Positions 1 through 12,606 of a stretch of 64,000 nt of DNA are shown here, piece after piece. A model generated the notes under the pieces. The model saw only the letters and a program-made list of their open reading frames with translations, had not been told where the DNA came from and did not search any database. Made by a program: the position numbers and the translations under genes. How positions within the stretch are numbered: the first letter of the stretch is position 1; each line of letters opens with the position of its first letter. This DNA comes from Rusavskia elegans (Eukaryota; Ascomycota; Lecanoromycetes; Teloschistales; Teloschistaceae), in contig SAUG01000016.1 in assembly GCA_011316305.1 (NCBI GenBank), forward strand, positions 62,001 to 126,000, written 5' to 3'.

Positions 1-996
1 ACCGACAGAAACCCGTACCGAAATAGTCAGTTTAGATCGGATTTCGAATCCTAAATTATAATTCGACTCGATTTATTAAAACTAGATTTTTATACTAGAT
101 TCTAGTATAAAAATACAATTCTAGTTAAACTTTTATATAAATTTACTAAAATAATTTGAACAGATAATTATATTAGCTAGAAAATCTATAGTAAAACTAA
201 AGATATTATCTAGATATATTACTTTTATTTAATTATTGAAATAATGAAATATTAAATATATAATATAATTAGATCGGATCCGGATCGGATTATTAAATAA
301 TTCTATCCGGATTCAACCCGCTAAAATTTAGATTGGCCGTCGAATCGAATTTCAAATTCGGATTTATATTCCGGATTCGAACCGAATCGGTTCCGATTTT
401 TTTAGATATTAAATTAATTCGATTCCGAATTAAATTCGGATTTTTTAATTTAATTTTTTAAAACTATTAAAATCCAATATATAAATATAATTCTAGTATA
501 ATAATAATATCTATCTATTAAAAATTAATTTAATAAAAGGAAATATTTTACCTATATATTTTATCAACAGATATAATTAGTTAATTATATATTTATTATT
601 ATAATTATTATATTATATAATAAGAAATATAATATTATACTATATATTAATAGTTTAATAGATTAAATCGGATTTTTACTAATTTCTATTTTATAATTTA
701 ATTCGGTTTTCGATTTTAATTTTAGAAACCGACCTATATTATTTAGCGGATCGTATTAAACCGGCTCGCTAAAATTCAGGTCGAGTTCTCGAAATACCGA
801 CGGGAACTCGTACCGAAATAGCCAGTCTACTAAGACCCGAGTCGGGTCCAGATCGGATTATTAAAATCGGGTCGGATACCTGACGGTTCGATAGAAACCC
901 GATCCGAACCGGCCAGTCTAGATCGAATCGACTCGCTAAAACTCGGATCGAGTTTTTAAGAAATCGACGGGAACCCGACCCGAAATAGCCAGTCTA
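1..996 (+). mobile_element. Nested cluster of TAGACTGG-family transposon pieces
   Basis: Right ends of the family occur at 27-34 (decayed), 822-829, 913-920 and 989-996. The sequence after 34 (gatcggat) and after 920 (gatcgaat) looks like target-duplication remnants. This suggests at least three elements inserted into each other, the first starting before the window. Only the 329-829 element is cleanly bounded. The order of the outer layers is inferred. Confidence 0.6.
329..829 (+). mobile_element. TAGACTGG-family MITE, 501 bp
   Basis: The element starts tagattgg and ends ccagtcta. The flanking 8-mers are ctaaaatt (321-328) and ctaagacc (830-837). They differ by three transitions, as expected if RIP acted after insertion. 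It sits inside another family member. No open frame is present. Confidence 0.85.
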
Positions 997-1230
997 ATCT
1001 AAATTAAATAATTAAATACGTTAATAATAAAAGCGATATTAATTGCTAGTAATTGAATAAAATTACTAGAATATTTTCATCGATCCGATCGTTTAGTTAG
1101 CATCGTTAAATTCTAATACAAATTATCTAATTTATTATAATATATTAATTTCGTAAAAATAATACGAAAAAATCAAATCGTAACTAGAATCGACCTTTAA
1201 ATAAAGAAAAAAAAAGATAAAAATATCGTA

Positions 1231-1660
1231 TGGCCTGGATAGCGCAGTAGTAACGCTGCGTAACCTGGAGGCCCGGCGGATCCAGCGCTCTTCGGATTTA
1301 ACGGAGTTAATCCGGCGGGTCGGGGGTTCGAATCCCTTAAAGGCTAATCTAATACTTAAGTTTTTTCTATCGACCCTAGTCGATTTTTATAGAGTTTTAA
1401 AAATATAGAAAGACTAGATAGTAGATTATCTCGGCCTAGCCCGATCGATTAAAGGAAATTAAGTTAATTAAAATTAAATAGATTACTGTTTTTCTCTAGA
1501 TTTTAGTCTAGATCTAGCTCCTTCGGGAATCTTTAATTCGAGTTTTCGATAAAATATTTAAGTACTAAATAATTACGTAATCTGATCGAATTAGCGCCTC
1601 TAGCGTTAAATTCCTAAAAGATTAAAATCAAAAATCCGAATAATTAATCGTATATATATA
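1231..1660 (+). mobile_element. SINE-like element S1
   Basis: The 5' head (about 1,231-1,346) is tRNA-like. It has an A-box-like tagcgcagtag, a B box ggttcgaatcc at about 1,325-1,335, and weakly complementary ends (ggcct / aggct). A shared body of about 310 bp follows and ends in a short TA-rich run (tatatatata, about 1,650-1,660). The same head-body-tail order recurs in S2, S6 and, on the other strand, S10, which marks a dispersed family. It codes for nothing. I do not call it a tRNA gene because the anticodon arm does not fold canonically. Confidence 0.75.
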
Positions 1661-2444
1661 TATAAAAATATCGTATTTAATATTGCTACGAATACTAAAA
1701 AGATATAAATTATCGTATTTATCGACAATTAATAAATAATAATCAAATTCTATTTTCCGTCTATAATAGCTATTATCGAACTAGTAAAATAATTAATTTT
1801 ATCTAGCCTCGCAAGATTTATTATCGCGCCGAATACGTTATATAAAAGAAATATAAATAGTTTCGAACGTACTTTCGTTACTGATATTTAATTATATTAT
1901 AATCGATTACTATTAGTAGTATTAGAATATAAAATATAAAATAAACTATAATTTATTAATCTTTTAGTCTCGAAGTAACTACTATATTCTATTATTCGAT
2001 TAATAGAAATAACCTTTCGTAGTAATAAATAAACTCGTTTTTTCATCGAATATAAAACTATTAATTATACTATAGTATTATTTCAGATTTAAACCAGTTT
2101 TATAAAATAAATTTAATAGAAAACTAGATTTCGGATGTAATAATTAATATAAATTTAATTTAAATTTTTATCTAACTGGATTTTTTAATTTCGATCGTTT
2201 GCGAAAATTGCGTTAGAAATATTATTTACGATTTTTGGCAGCGAATATATTATATATTAGATATTCTATAATAAAAATTAGATGATATTCTTTGATTTAC
2301 TAAAGATAGTATTGATATATCTGTAAACTATAAAAAATATTATAATAGAAACTATTAGTATATAATATAAACTAAAATTTCGATTTTTAATAACTGATTG
2401 ATTTTTGATTTTTCGAAATTTTATTAAATATAGTTTTTTCGTAT

Positions 2445-2758
2445 ATATACGGTATAATTGTTCGGATTATTGATTTTAATCTTTTACGATTTATATTAGA
2501 GATACTAATCAATCGGATTACGTAAATATTATTAAAAACTTTAATATTTTATCGAAAATCTATTTGAAATTCCCGAAAGAATTAGATTTAAACTAAAACT
2601 CTATTAAATAAATCGTAATCGATTTAATTTTATAAATTTAATTCTAATTTAATCGATTTATAAAATCAAATCCATACGATCTGCTATATAATCTTTCTAT
2701 ATAAAAGTTTTATATAAAAATCGATTCAATCGATAGATAAAATTTAAATATTAGTTAG
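2445..2758 (-). mobile_element. SINE-like element S4, body and tail only
   Basis: This is the reverse complement of the SINE body, including the stretch that is gattgattagtatctctaa-like in the copies. It abuts the head of S2 at about 2,759 and lacks its own head. This could reflect insertion of S2 at the head boundary or a rearrangement. Confidence 0.55.
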
Positions 2759-2866
2759 CTATTGGCTTGGATGGCGCAGTGGCAAGATTGCGTGACCTAG
2801 AGGCTCAACGGATCCAGCGCTCTTCGGGGTTAACGGAGTTAAAATCGGCGGGTTGGAGGTTCAAAT

Positions 2867-3305
2867 TAGACTGGTTATTTCGGGTCGGATTTTCGTCGAA
2901 CCGTTAGAAATCCGATCCGATTTTAGCGGGTCGAACTCGGGTCGAACCCGGATATCCGATAGAAATCTACTAAACATTTTTTAATATTTAAATATTAAAT
3001 ATATTATAGTATAATTATTATTATATTAGTAAAATATTTAGCTAATATATTTAGTCGAACTAGAATCTTTCTGACTAGCGTAGTTAATTAATTAGAATTC
3101 TTTTTAATAAATAGATATAATATTTATACTAGTTTTGTACTTTTATACTAGAGTTTAATATTCTAGTAGATTCGAATCGGGTCGGATTAGATTATAAAAC
3201 TCGACCCGGATTTAAATCGGATCGAACCGTAGAATTTTCTAATTCGATTCGGATCGAGTCGGATTAGTTAACCCGAATTTAAAACCCGACTCGACGGCCA
3301 GTCTA
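2867..3305 (-). mobile_element. TAGACTGG-family MITE, 439 bp, inside SINE S2
   Basis: The ends are tagactgg and ccagtcta. Target duplications are gttcaaat (2,859-2,866) and gttcgaat (3,306-3,313), one transition apart. The target is the SINE B box, so the original single site is known from sister SINE copies. That shows the duplication is 8 bp rather than a 2-bp TA. Confidence 0.9.
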
Positions 3306-3590
3306 GTTCGAATCCCTCGAAGATTAATCTAATATTTAAATTTTTTCTATCGACTATATCGATTTTCATACAGAGAATTTATATAGAGAGTTTATATAAC
3401 AGATCGTATCGGCCGAATCGTATCGATTAAAGTAAACTAATTTATATAAATTAAATAAATTATAATTTTTCTAAATGGTTTAATCCAAATCTAGCTTTTT
3501 TAAAAATTCTAAAATTCGAATTTTCGATCAAATATTTAAATACCAATTAATTACGTAATTTAATCGGTTTAGCGCTTTTAGTATTAAATT

Positions 3591-4121
3591 TAAATTGGTC
3601 GTCGAATCGGATTTCGAATCCGAATTCGTATTCCGAGTTTAAACCGAATCGATTCCGACTTTTTTAAATACTAAACCGAATCGGTTACGATTTTTCTAGA
3701 TATTAAACCGACTCGGTTCCGAGTTAAATCTAGATTCCCGGGTTTAATCCGCTAAAACTACTAAGATCTAATATAAAAATATCTCTAGTATAAAAATAAT
3801 ATCTATCTATTAAAAATTAATCTAATAAAAAGAAATATATTACCTATATATAATATATATAAATAAATTTGATAAACTATATATATATTATTTTAATTAT
3901 ATTATTATACTATAATAATTATCGTATTATACTATATATAGAAGGTTTAATTAATTAGATCGAATTTCTATCGGTTTTTATTTTATAATCTAATTTAATT
4001 TTCGGTTTTAATTTTAGAAACCGATCGATACCGTTTAACGGGTCGGATTACATTAATTTATTAAAACTCGAGTCGGGTTTCCGAAGTATCGATAGGGATC
4101 TATATCGAAGTAGCCAGTCTA
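3591..4121 (+). mobile_element. TAGACTGG-family MITE, 531 bp, inside SINE S2
   Basis: The ends are taaattgg (RIP-altered) and ccagtcta. Target duplications are attaaatt (3,583-3,590) and attaaatc (4,122-4,129). It is inserted in the SINE body just before the segment that in S1 reads through uninterrupted. Confidence 0.85.
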
Positions 4122-4170
4122 ATTAAATCGTAAAAGACAAAAATCAAAATCCGAATATTTAAATCGTATA

Positions 4171-4313
4171 TACTAATTAGTTAACTATTAAAAGATTCGA
4201 ATCTTCGATCTATTATATTCGGATTAAATTTTTATATCCGAAAAAAACTAGATTAGTTAATAGCAAGCCTATTAGATAACGCAGTTTTTACTACTACGCT
4301 ATCCAAGCCAAAT
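4171..4313 (-). mobile_element. SINE-like head fragment S3
   Basis: This is the reverse complement of the tRNA-like head: B-box complement gattcgaatc near 4,195 and A-box complement ctacgctatccaagcc near 4,300-4,313. It is heavily mutated and belongs to the variant in which 'gataacgtag' replaces the usual A-box region. The body is missing. Confidence 0.55.
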
Positions 4314-4329
4314 ATAGTTTTTATTAATA

Positions 4330-5390
4330 AAATAAAATAGGATTATTTAATTAATGTTGATTTTTGTTTTAATATTCGATAAATCAATAATTCGATAAAT
4401 AAATAAATCGTTAGTATACTAGTAACGAATATATAATATTAAAATTTATATTCTAGTTTAAAAAACGTAAATAACGGATTTTTAAAATTTAAATTATAAT
4501 TTATTTAATTGTTTTATATATTCTTTTGATATACGATTAACTATCGGTTTCGTAAACAATTTAGTATTGATACGCTGAAGTTGGATACACGGTATAAAAA
4601 CTGATAATTAATTTAATAATATAACGTTACTTTATATAAATAATATATCGTAAAAGTTTTTACAGATAAATATATCTCGTAGTTATCGTTTTTTATTCTT
4701 TTCCTTTTACTACTAATATAAATTCTTCGTAGATATTGCGGTTTACAAAATTGTTATATATATATTTATATATATTTTCGTTATCTCTATAACTATATAC
4801 TAATTTAAAAGATTGTAAATTTATTTATAATCATTTCATTTAGTTTCGTTAGCGTCTAATATTTTATTATTGCTGGAATAATCTATATCGACTATAATTA
4901 AAATTTTCTCTTTACTATTTTTAAAACGCGCTATTCGATTTTTCTATCTTTTTTTATTTTAATAAATTAGATAAAATTTCTAACCGTAATAACTAGCCTA
5001 TTAGCTAGTAATTCTTCTAAGATTACATAAATCGAAGAATATTTTAATATTTTAATAAAATATAAATTAAAGATTTTATAATAAATATAATTGAAATAGC
5101 TATTATAAATAATTACTTTATTGTATAGTAGAATACTGAAGCTGAAATATTAGATAATTATAATCATCTATAATATCGAAAACGAAAAAATAGAATATTT
5201 ATAATCGAATGAAAAAGAAAATAGTAAAATTGAAGTAATTATTTACGTTATAATTTTTAGCAAATAGATTAGATAATAATTTCTATATATATATAATATA
5301 ATAATCGTTATCGTATATAACGCTAATAGAGTATATAAATATATCTTTGAATTCAATATAATTTAAAATAAAAGCTTTTTAAATAAAGAA
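4330..5390 (-). repeat. R2 repeat copy a
   Basis: The stretch after 4,350 (cgataaatcaataattcgat and on) matches the 3' end of the R2 family found at about 15,790, 36,520 and, in reverse, 9,150 and 40,300. It is strongly diverged, so the internal extent is approximate. Class unknown. Confidence 0.5.
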
Positions 5391-6814
5391 ATATAAATTT
5401 ATAAATATTTATTATATTTGAGTTTTTCGTTTTTAAATTTTTATAGTATATTTTGAAATGATATTCATAAAAAATATATAAAAACAAGCTGTAAAAAAGA
5501 TATATTTAATAGAGTAAGTACTAAAGTTAATATTATATATTTAAATACAAATTAGATATAAATCTTTAATTTTTATATTAGATTTCCATCCGATAATACG
5601 ATCAAATTGCTATATATATATATATATATTTCATTATCGTATGTTTATAAAGTAATTACGATAATAATAATGGTTGTTTATATAATAAAGAATTATTATT
5701 GTTTAAAAAAGCAGTTAAGTAAATTTTATAGCGTAATTAATCGTTTTTATTCTATTATATTCTCTATTTAATTACTATATCTCTCTATCTAGAATATCTT
5801 TATATCATTTTAAAAGACGTACGATTTTGAACTAGTATTATAGCTTCTAGATTTATCTACTAGATAATAATACTAGTTTTGTCTTTTAATATTCTATTTT
5901 TATCTACAGTCGTATCTAAATCAAAATAGTCAACTAATTTATTTTAATATTCGACAACTATTAGTTCGCGTTCTAGTAAAATAAAAGCTTTTACTAGAAA
6001 TTAAATATAGTTTTTAAAACCGTATAACTCCGACGAATACGGAATATAAAATATTAATACTATAAATAAAATTAATAAATCTAGAAAGTCGAGTCTATTA
6101 TAGTAGAAAAACTAGTAAAAATTCAATTAACGTAATTGAATGGTTTGAATTTAACGGTTTTAAATTCTATTTTTTTTTAAATTAGAATAATATAATCGTA
6201 GTAATGGGTAAAAGCTTCTATTAGAGACTGTTTCTATATAAATACTGTTAATTCAAATTTAATATTAGTTTGTAGTTTAAACTATTAATTTATCTTTTAT
6301 AATCGTCTATAAAAAAAGTCAATTCCGTCGGATATAATAGTAAATATTAGTAAAAAAAAAGAGAGAGAAAAAGCGACAAATATATATATACGATCAATTA
6401 ATTACGTAATATTTAAATTAAACTTATTATAACTTCTATTATAAACGTATTATAAAATTTATTTGAATTACGTTTATATAGATTTTTAATTTAAAATAAA
6501 TTAATTAAAATATCGGTTTTTATATCGTATTTAAACGCTAGTATATTAAAACGAAATTATTTACCGAACGGATATTTATTCGAATATTATAAAAAATAGA
6601 ATTCTTTTAAATCAATAGTATAGGATATTTTTATTAGATTTTTTTAAAAGGAAAGTTCCATTTTATTTGATTTATATATATCGAATTTTCTAATATATAT
6701 ATAAAAAAGACTTTTTATAATTTGATTTATATATTATTTTACGCGAGTTATCTATATTTAATCGTTAATATTTAAAACTTTCCTTTTCGAATAGAAGTTG
6801 GCGAGCGTATATTT

Positions 6815-7622
6815 ATATATATACGGTTTAATTTATCGATTTTCTAATTTCGGTCTTTTACAATTGAATAATAGAGATATTAATTGATTAGATTACGTAA
6901 TTCTTTAGAAATTTAAAAATTATTTCGAAAAATCTATTTGAAACTTCTAAAAAAAAATTAAATCTAGACGAAATTCTATCGGAAAAATTGTTAATCTTTC
7001 TAATTTCTTTCTAAATTTAAATATAAATCGATCGATATAATTAGTCCGATATAGACTGGCCGGTTCGGATCGGGTTTCCGTCGAACCGTCGGATACCCGA
7101 TCCGATTTTAGTAATCCGATCCGGATCCGACCCGATTATATTATATATTTAATATATTACTATTTTAATAGCTAAATAAAGATAATATATCCAAGTGATA
7201 TATTTAGTTTTACTATAGATTCTCTAGCAAGCGTAATTAATTAATTAGAATTTTTTAAGTAAATTCGTATAAAAGTTATACTAGCTTTATACTTTTATAC
7301 TATGATTTAGTAGTTTTAGCGGGTCGAATCGGGTTACGATTTAGAATCCGAAATCCGGTCGGGTCGGATTAGCTAACCCGGATTCGAAACCCGACCCGAC
7401 GGCCAATCTAATTCGATACGAACTATTATAAAATTCTTCTATATAAAATTCTATATAAATCGACTCTATCGATAGAAAAAATCTAAATACTAGTTAGTTT
7501 TCGAAAGATTCGAACCTTTGATCTACTACTGTCGGATTTAATTTTTAATTCCGAAAAACGTTGGATCCGCTGGTTTAAATCTATCAGATAACGTAGTTTT
7601 TATTACTACGCTATTTAGACCA
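6815..7622 (-). mobile_element. SINE-like element S5, split by a MITE
   Basis: Body and tail lie at 6,815-7,051. The remaining body and tRNA-like head lie at 7,411-7,622 (B-box complement gattcgaacc at about 7,508, A-box complement at about 7,605-7,620). The MITE at 7,052-7,410 interrupts it. The head is the variant also seen in S3, S7 and S9. Confidence 0.65.
7052..7410 (-). mobile_element. TAGACTGG-family MITE, 359 bp
   Basis: The ends are tagactgg and ccaatcta. Flanking 8-mers are gtccgata (7,044-7,051) and attcgata (7,411-7,418), differing by two transitions. Subterminal CCGAC/GTCGG motifs are repeated. It is nested in SINE S5. Confidence 0.85.
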
Positions 7623-8214
7623 GCGCTAATTTAATATATATTATTTTTATTCTTCGATTTTAACAACTTTTAATCTTTTAGAAAATAAAATTAGTTACTA
7701 TAGTTTCTAATTTCTCGATTCGGTTTGACCAGCGGATACTAAAATTACAAATTCTTTCTATATTAAAGTTTTTTAATAGTAACTTTAAAGTGAAATATAG
7801 ATAATAAACTATATAGTATATCGTAGTAATATTTATTTCTTCAATTTCTAATATTGGATTTTTAAAGCTAATATTAGACGAAATTCGAAATTGTAAAACG
7901 ATTGGATATATATATATAATCGTATTGATTGAAATATACGAGAAGCGAAATCTAAAAATTGTTAAATTATATAAAATGTAGCCGTTGCCAAGATATATTA
8001 AATCTAATAGGATAGGTATTATATTTCAATAGGCAAGTCACGTGATCTTAGCGACCATTTTAGAGAAACTCAAATAATATTTTTATAATGATCCCGCTAT
8101 ACAAGTTTTCAGAAATCTTTACTTTTTTATATTTTTTTCTATCTAATTCGATAATAATATTAAATAATAAATTGAAATAGTAATTATAAAACAGATCTAT
8201 ATATACTAAACGAA

Positions 8215-9205
8215 CTCTTTATTAAAAAGTTTCTATCTGAAATTATATTGAGTTATTATTTTTATATATATATATTATTAACGTTATATACGATAACGAT
8301 TATTATATTTACGTATAAAGAAATTTTTATAGTTAAAGATATATTCGTCAGGCAAAATTTATAGCGTAGTTAATTATATTAACTATTTCTTTCTTTATTC
8401 GAATTTCGATTACGAATCCTCTACTATATAAATATAACTTCGTTACTCGCAATCTTCGATCTATTTTTTCTCGACCTTATAAATAGTTATAAATATCTAA
8501 TATTTCCGCTATATCTATCCACTATATTACGAAGTAATTATAAATAGTCGTCGCTTTATCTATATTTATTATATAACCTATATCTAAACGTTCCGTTAAA
8601 CTATTAAAATATTCTTTAACCCGCGTAGCTTTAAAAGGATTACTAGCTATAGAGTCGCTAGCTAGTATACTAACTACTATAGCTAGAAACTTTACTCGGT
8701 CGATTAGATTAAAAGGCGGTAGAAAAGTCGGATAGTACGTTTTAAAAATAATAAAAAGAAAATTTAGGTCGAAATCGAAATAGATTATTCTAGCTATAAT
8801 AAAGTAATCGACGACCGCGCGGATAGATATAGTTATTACGAATATAGAAAGATATTACCGTCTGGTTTAGCTGCGATATAGCTATTATAGAAATATATAC
8901 GTACGTAAAAAGTTTTAGATATTATAGGGCTTATATTACTAGTAAAAGAAAAAAAAGCGATAACTACGAGATATCTTTATCTATAGAAATTTCTACGTTA
9001 AATTATAGATAGAAGAATACGTTATATTACTAAATAAATTTAAATTAATAATCTATAGAATGAACCGTTATTTATATTAACTAAATTAAAATATAAATTC
9101 TACTACCGTATATTTAATATTGGTAAATTAACGTTTGATTTGCCTATCGAACTACTGGTTTACCGGGTACTAAAACCAAAACAAATTAACTAAATATTGA
9201 ACGAA
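8215..9205 (+). repeat. R2 repeat copy b (about 1 kb)
   Basis: This is the most complete uninterrupted R2 copy. It begins near tttctatctgaaattatatt and ends near ggtactaaaaccaaaaca. Equivalent sequence recurs at 10,822-12,600, 39,366-40,340 and, reversed, 15,785-16,690 and 36,510-39,365. No inverted or direct terminal repeats are evident. Stops interrupt every frame. It may be a RIP-destroyed coding transposon fragment. The site at 8,570-8,577 is unoccupied where copy c carries a MITE. Confidence 0.6.
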
Positions 9206-10099
9206 CAGTTGAAATTATTTTTAAAAAAAAAATTAAAATTACTAAAATTAATAGCGAAATAAAAAAAAATAAATATATTTTTGAAATTCGATAAAAAAAA
9301 TTTAAAACTAATTTTATATTTATAAAAAGAGTCGAAAAATAGTCAAGACGATAATATATTTTAAAAAATCTTTTTTTCGTTTCTATAAAAATTTAGAATA
9401 ATAATTCTATTTATAGAATTTTTATCGAAATTATAAAAAAACTAAAAAATATAGAAAACGTTGGAATATCTTTAAATATCTTTAAATATATCGACTACTT
9501 TTCTATATTATCTATAGTTACTAAGAGAAATATTGTAACGTTTTAAAAAATAAAACGAACTACTAACTAAATATTAATAGACCTATTAAAATTATAAAAT
9601 ATTAAATATTTTTTAATAGTTTAGTATTTATTATAAATAAAAAAGAATTTTATATTTACTTTAGATAGATATATATATTTTTTAATCAAAAAATTCTTAT
9701 ATATTAAATCTGTATTTTAATATAATATTCTAGGAAATTATATAAAGATTGATTATTAGTAGATAATAATAAATATATTAGTTTAATTTAATTTTTTAAA
9801 ATTAGATTAACAGTCGAATATATAGATAATTAAATACTAATTCGCTAGAGTTAAATATACGATATAAAGATTAGGATTTCGATATAATTAGATTAATTCA
9901 AAAATCTATATAGAATTTTTTCGAATTTCGACGCTGATAGTAATTATATTATAATATTTAAAATTTTACTAAAAGGTTTATAATTGTAGAAACTATTTAG
10001 ATATCGATTTATTTTATAATAAATTTAATATTCAATTTTATTTTGTAGACGACAATTTATTGTTTTTAAATTTCATATTTGTTTTTTTATATTTTTTTT

Positions 10100-10815
10100 T
10101 TAATATTCGATTAATTGTCGATTATATAAATAATTTAATAAAAGAACTCTAGCGTTAGATATACGGTATATAAATTAGAATTTTGATTTAATTATCTTAA
10201 ATTAATGATTTATAAGAATTAATTCGATTTTATTATAAAATACGTTTGTATTATAAATTTTTATAGTATATTCGAAATATAATATAGCAGATTATTCGTA
10301 TATATATTTACTTTATAGTCGCTTTTTTCTTCTTTTTTTACTAGTATTTACTATCGTATCTAACGTACGTATCTTCCGTAATAGTCTAGGGTATAGACTA
10401 ATATATATAAAATCTTATTTAATAATACTATATTTACGATTATATATTTCTAATTAGAAAAAATAGAACTCGAAACCGTTCAATTCGAGTTACTCGATAA
10501 TATCGACCGAGTTTTCGCTAGTCTATCTACTATAACGGATTTTATAGCCCGGGATCCGTTAGTTCTAATTATAATATTTAAATGATATATTTTTAATCCA
10601 TCGGAACTAAATAGTTCTAGCGATAATATTAAAATTCTAGTAAAGACTTTTATTTTACTAGAATTCGAGTTAATAATTATCGAATATTTAGATAAATTAG
10701 TAGACTGTCTAGATTCGGATATTACCGTACGTAAAAACGAAATAATAGAAGTAAAAAATAGTATTACTATTTAGTAGATAGTTTCAAAAGCAAAATTAAT
10801 AGTTTATATTATTTT
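10100..10815 (+). repeat. R3 repeat copy a, 3' truncated
   Basis: It shares ordered sequence with 13,806-15,640 and 19,960-21,560, including a conserved run near 10,490-10,545 (cgataatatcgaccgagttt). It stops where R2 copy c begins. Unclassified; the conserved run could be a remnant of coding sequence. Confidence 0.5.
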
Positions 10816-11156
10816 ATATCCTCCTTTAAAAAGCTTCTATCTAAAATTATATTAAGTTTATATATATATATATATATATATTTCTTTTCAACGTTATATA
10901 TAGTAACGATTGTTATATTTATATATAAAAGAATTTTTATAGCTAAAGATATATAGTACGTTAAACAAAATTTATAGCGTTAATTATTTCTATTTTAACT
11001 ATTTCGATTTTTATTCGCGATTACGAATCTTCTATTATCTAGTTTTTCTTCGATATTATAAATAATTATAGATATCTGATTATTTCGCTATAGCTATTTA
11101 CTATATTTTAAAGTATCTATCTATAATTTTTACTTCGGCTAGATTTATTATATAAT

Positions 11157-11601
11157 TAGGCTGGCCGTCGAATCGGATTTCGAATCCGGATTAGTTAACC
11201 CGACCCGACTCGACCGGGTTTCGAATCTAGATTAGCTAATCCGACCCGATCTACTAAAACTAGATTTTAGCGTTAAATCTTAGAATAAAAATATAATTCT
11301 AGTATAAAAATTATACGAATAATTTAAAAAAAATTTAATCAATTAATTACGCTAGCTAGAAGGAATCTAGTTAGATTAATTATATTATCTATTTAAATTA
11401 CTTTTATATATATTTGATTAATAAATTAATTATTATATTATATTATTATATAATTATATAAAAAGGCTTAGCGGGTTTCCGTTAAGTACCCGGGTTCGAC
11501 CCGGACCCGACCGCTTAGCGGGTCGAACTGGTTCGACCCGCTAAAACTAGGGTCGGATACTCGACGGTTCGACGGGAATCCGAATCGAAATGATCAGTCT
11601 A
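11157..11601 (+). mobile_element. TAGACTGG-family MITE, 445 bp
   Basis: The ends are taggctgg and tcagtcta. Identical 8-bp duplications tatataat lie at 11,149-11,156 and 11,602-11,609. It is inserted in R2 copy c, and copy b supplies the empty site. Confidence 0.88.
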
Positions 11602-11902
11602 TATATAATCTATATCTAAATATTAAATTCAATTATTAAAGTATTTTTAGCTTTTATAGTTTTAAAAGAATCGCTAGATAATACGATAGCTACTATAGCT
11701 AAAAGTTTTACCCGATCGATTAAATTAAAAGGAAATAGAAAAATCGGATAACGCGTTTTAAAAGTAGTAAAAAAAGAGTTTTTTATCGTAATCGATATAG
11801 ATTGTTCTAGCTATAACGAAATAATTAACGTCCGCGAAAATAAATAGAGTTATTATAGATATAGAAAAGTATTACTATTTTGTTTAACGATAGTATAATT
11901 TT

Positions 11903-12250
11903 TAGGCTGGCCGTCGGGTTAGACTAAAATATAATCCGATTCGACCGAGTTTCGAATCCGGGTTAGCTAATCCGACCCGACCCGCTAAAACTAGATCTTG
12001 GCGCTAAGTTCTAGAATTAAAGTGTAATTCTAATATCAAAATTATATAAATAATTTAATAAAATTCTAAATAATTATATACGCTAGCTAGAAAGATCTTA
12101 GTTAGATTAATTATATTACCTATTTAAATTAACTTTATATATATTTAATTAATAAATTAATTATTATATTATATTATTATATAATTAAATAAAAATATTT
12201 GGCGAATACCCGACGGTTCGACGAGAACCCGATCCGAAGTGGTCAATCTA
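11903..12250 (+). mobile_element. TAGACTGG-family MITE, 348 bp
   Basis: The ends are taggctgg and tcaatcta. Duplications are ataatttt (11,895-11,902) and atgatttt (12,251-12,258), one transition apart. It is the shortest bounded member. Confidence 0.85.
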
Positions 12251-12606
12251 ATGATTTTATAGAAATATATATATACGTAACGGATTTTAGTTACTCGTAG
12301 TATTTACGAAAGGTATTTTAGAATTTATATTACTAGTAAAAGAAAAAAAAGAAAAAGCGATAATTGCGAGATATATTTATCTATAAAAACTCTATATTAA
12401 ATAATCGATAGGAAGATACGTTATATTATTAAAAAATTTTGAATTAAAAATTATAAAAACCGTTATTTATATTAATTAAATCAGGATATAATTTCTTTTA
12501 CTATATACTCGATATTAGTTTATTAATAATTAAACTAATTTATCGAATTATTGATATACCGGATACTAAAATCAAAATTATAACCAATTAAATAAATTAT
12601 TTTATA

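Larger units (their letters stand above)
2761..4173 (+). mobile_element. SINE-like element S2, split by two MITEs
   Basis: The head at 2,761-2,866 (A box tggcgcagtgg, B box broken by an insertion) continues at 3,306-3,590 and again at 4,122-4,173. Removing the two inserted MITEs (2,867-3,305 and 3,591-4,121) plus one copy of each 8-bp duplication gives a contiguous SINE resembling S1. The SINE is therefore older than both insertions. Confidence 0.8.
10822..12600 (+). repeat. R2 repeat copy c, split by two MITEs
   Basis: The R2 sequence is interrupted at 11,157-11,601 and 11,903-12,250. Without the inserts it is collinear with copy b (8,215-9,205). The empty site in copy b at 8,570-8,577 (tatataac) corresponds to the duplicated tatataat here. 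Confidence 0.6.
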
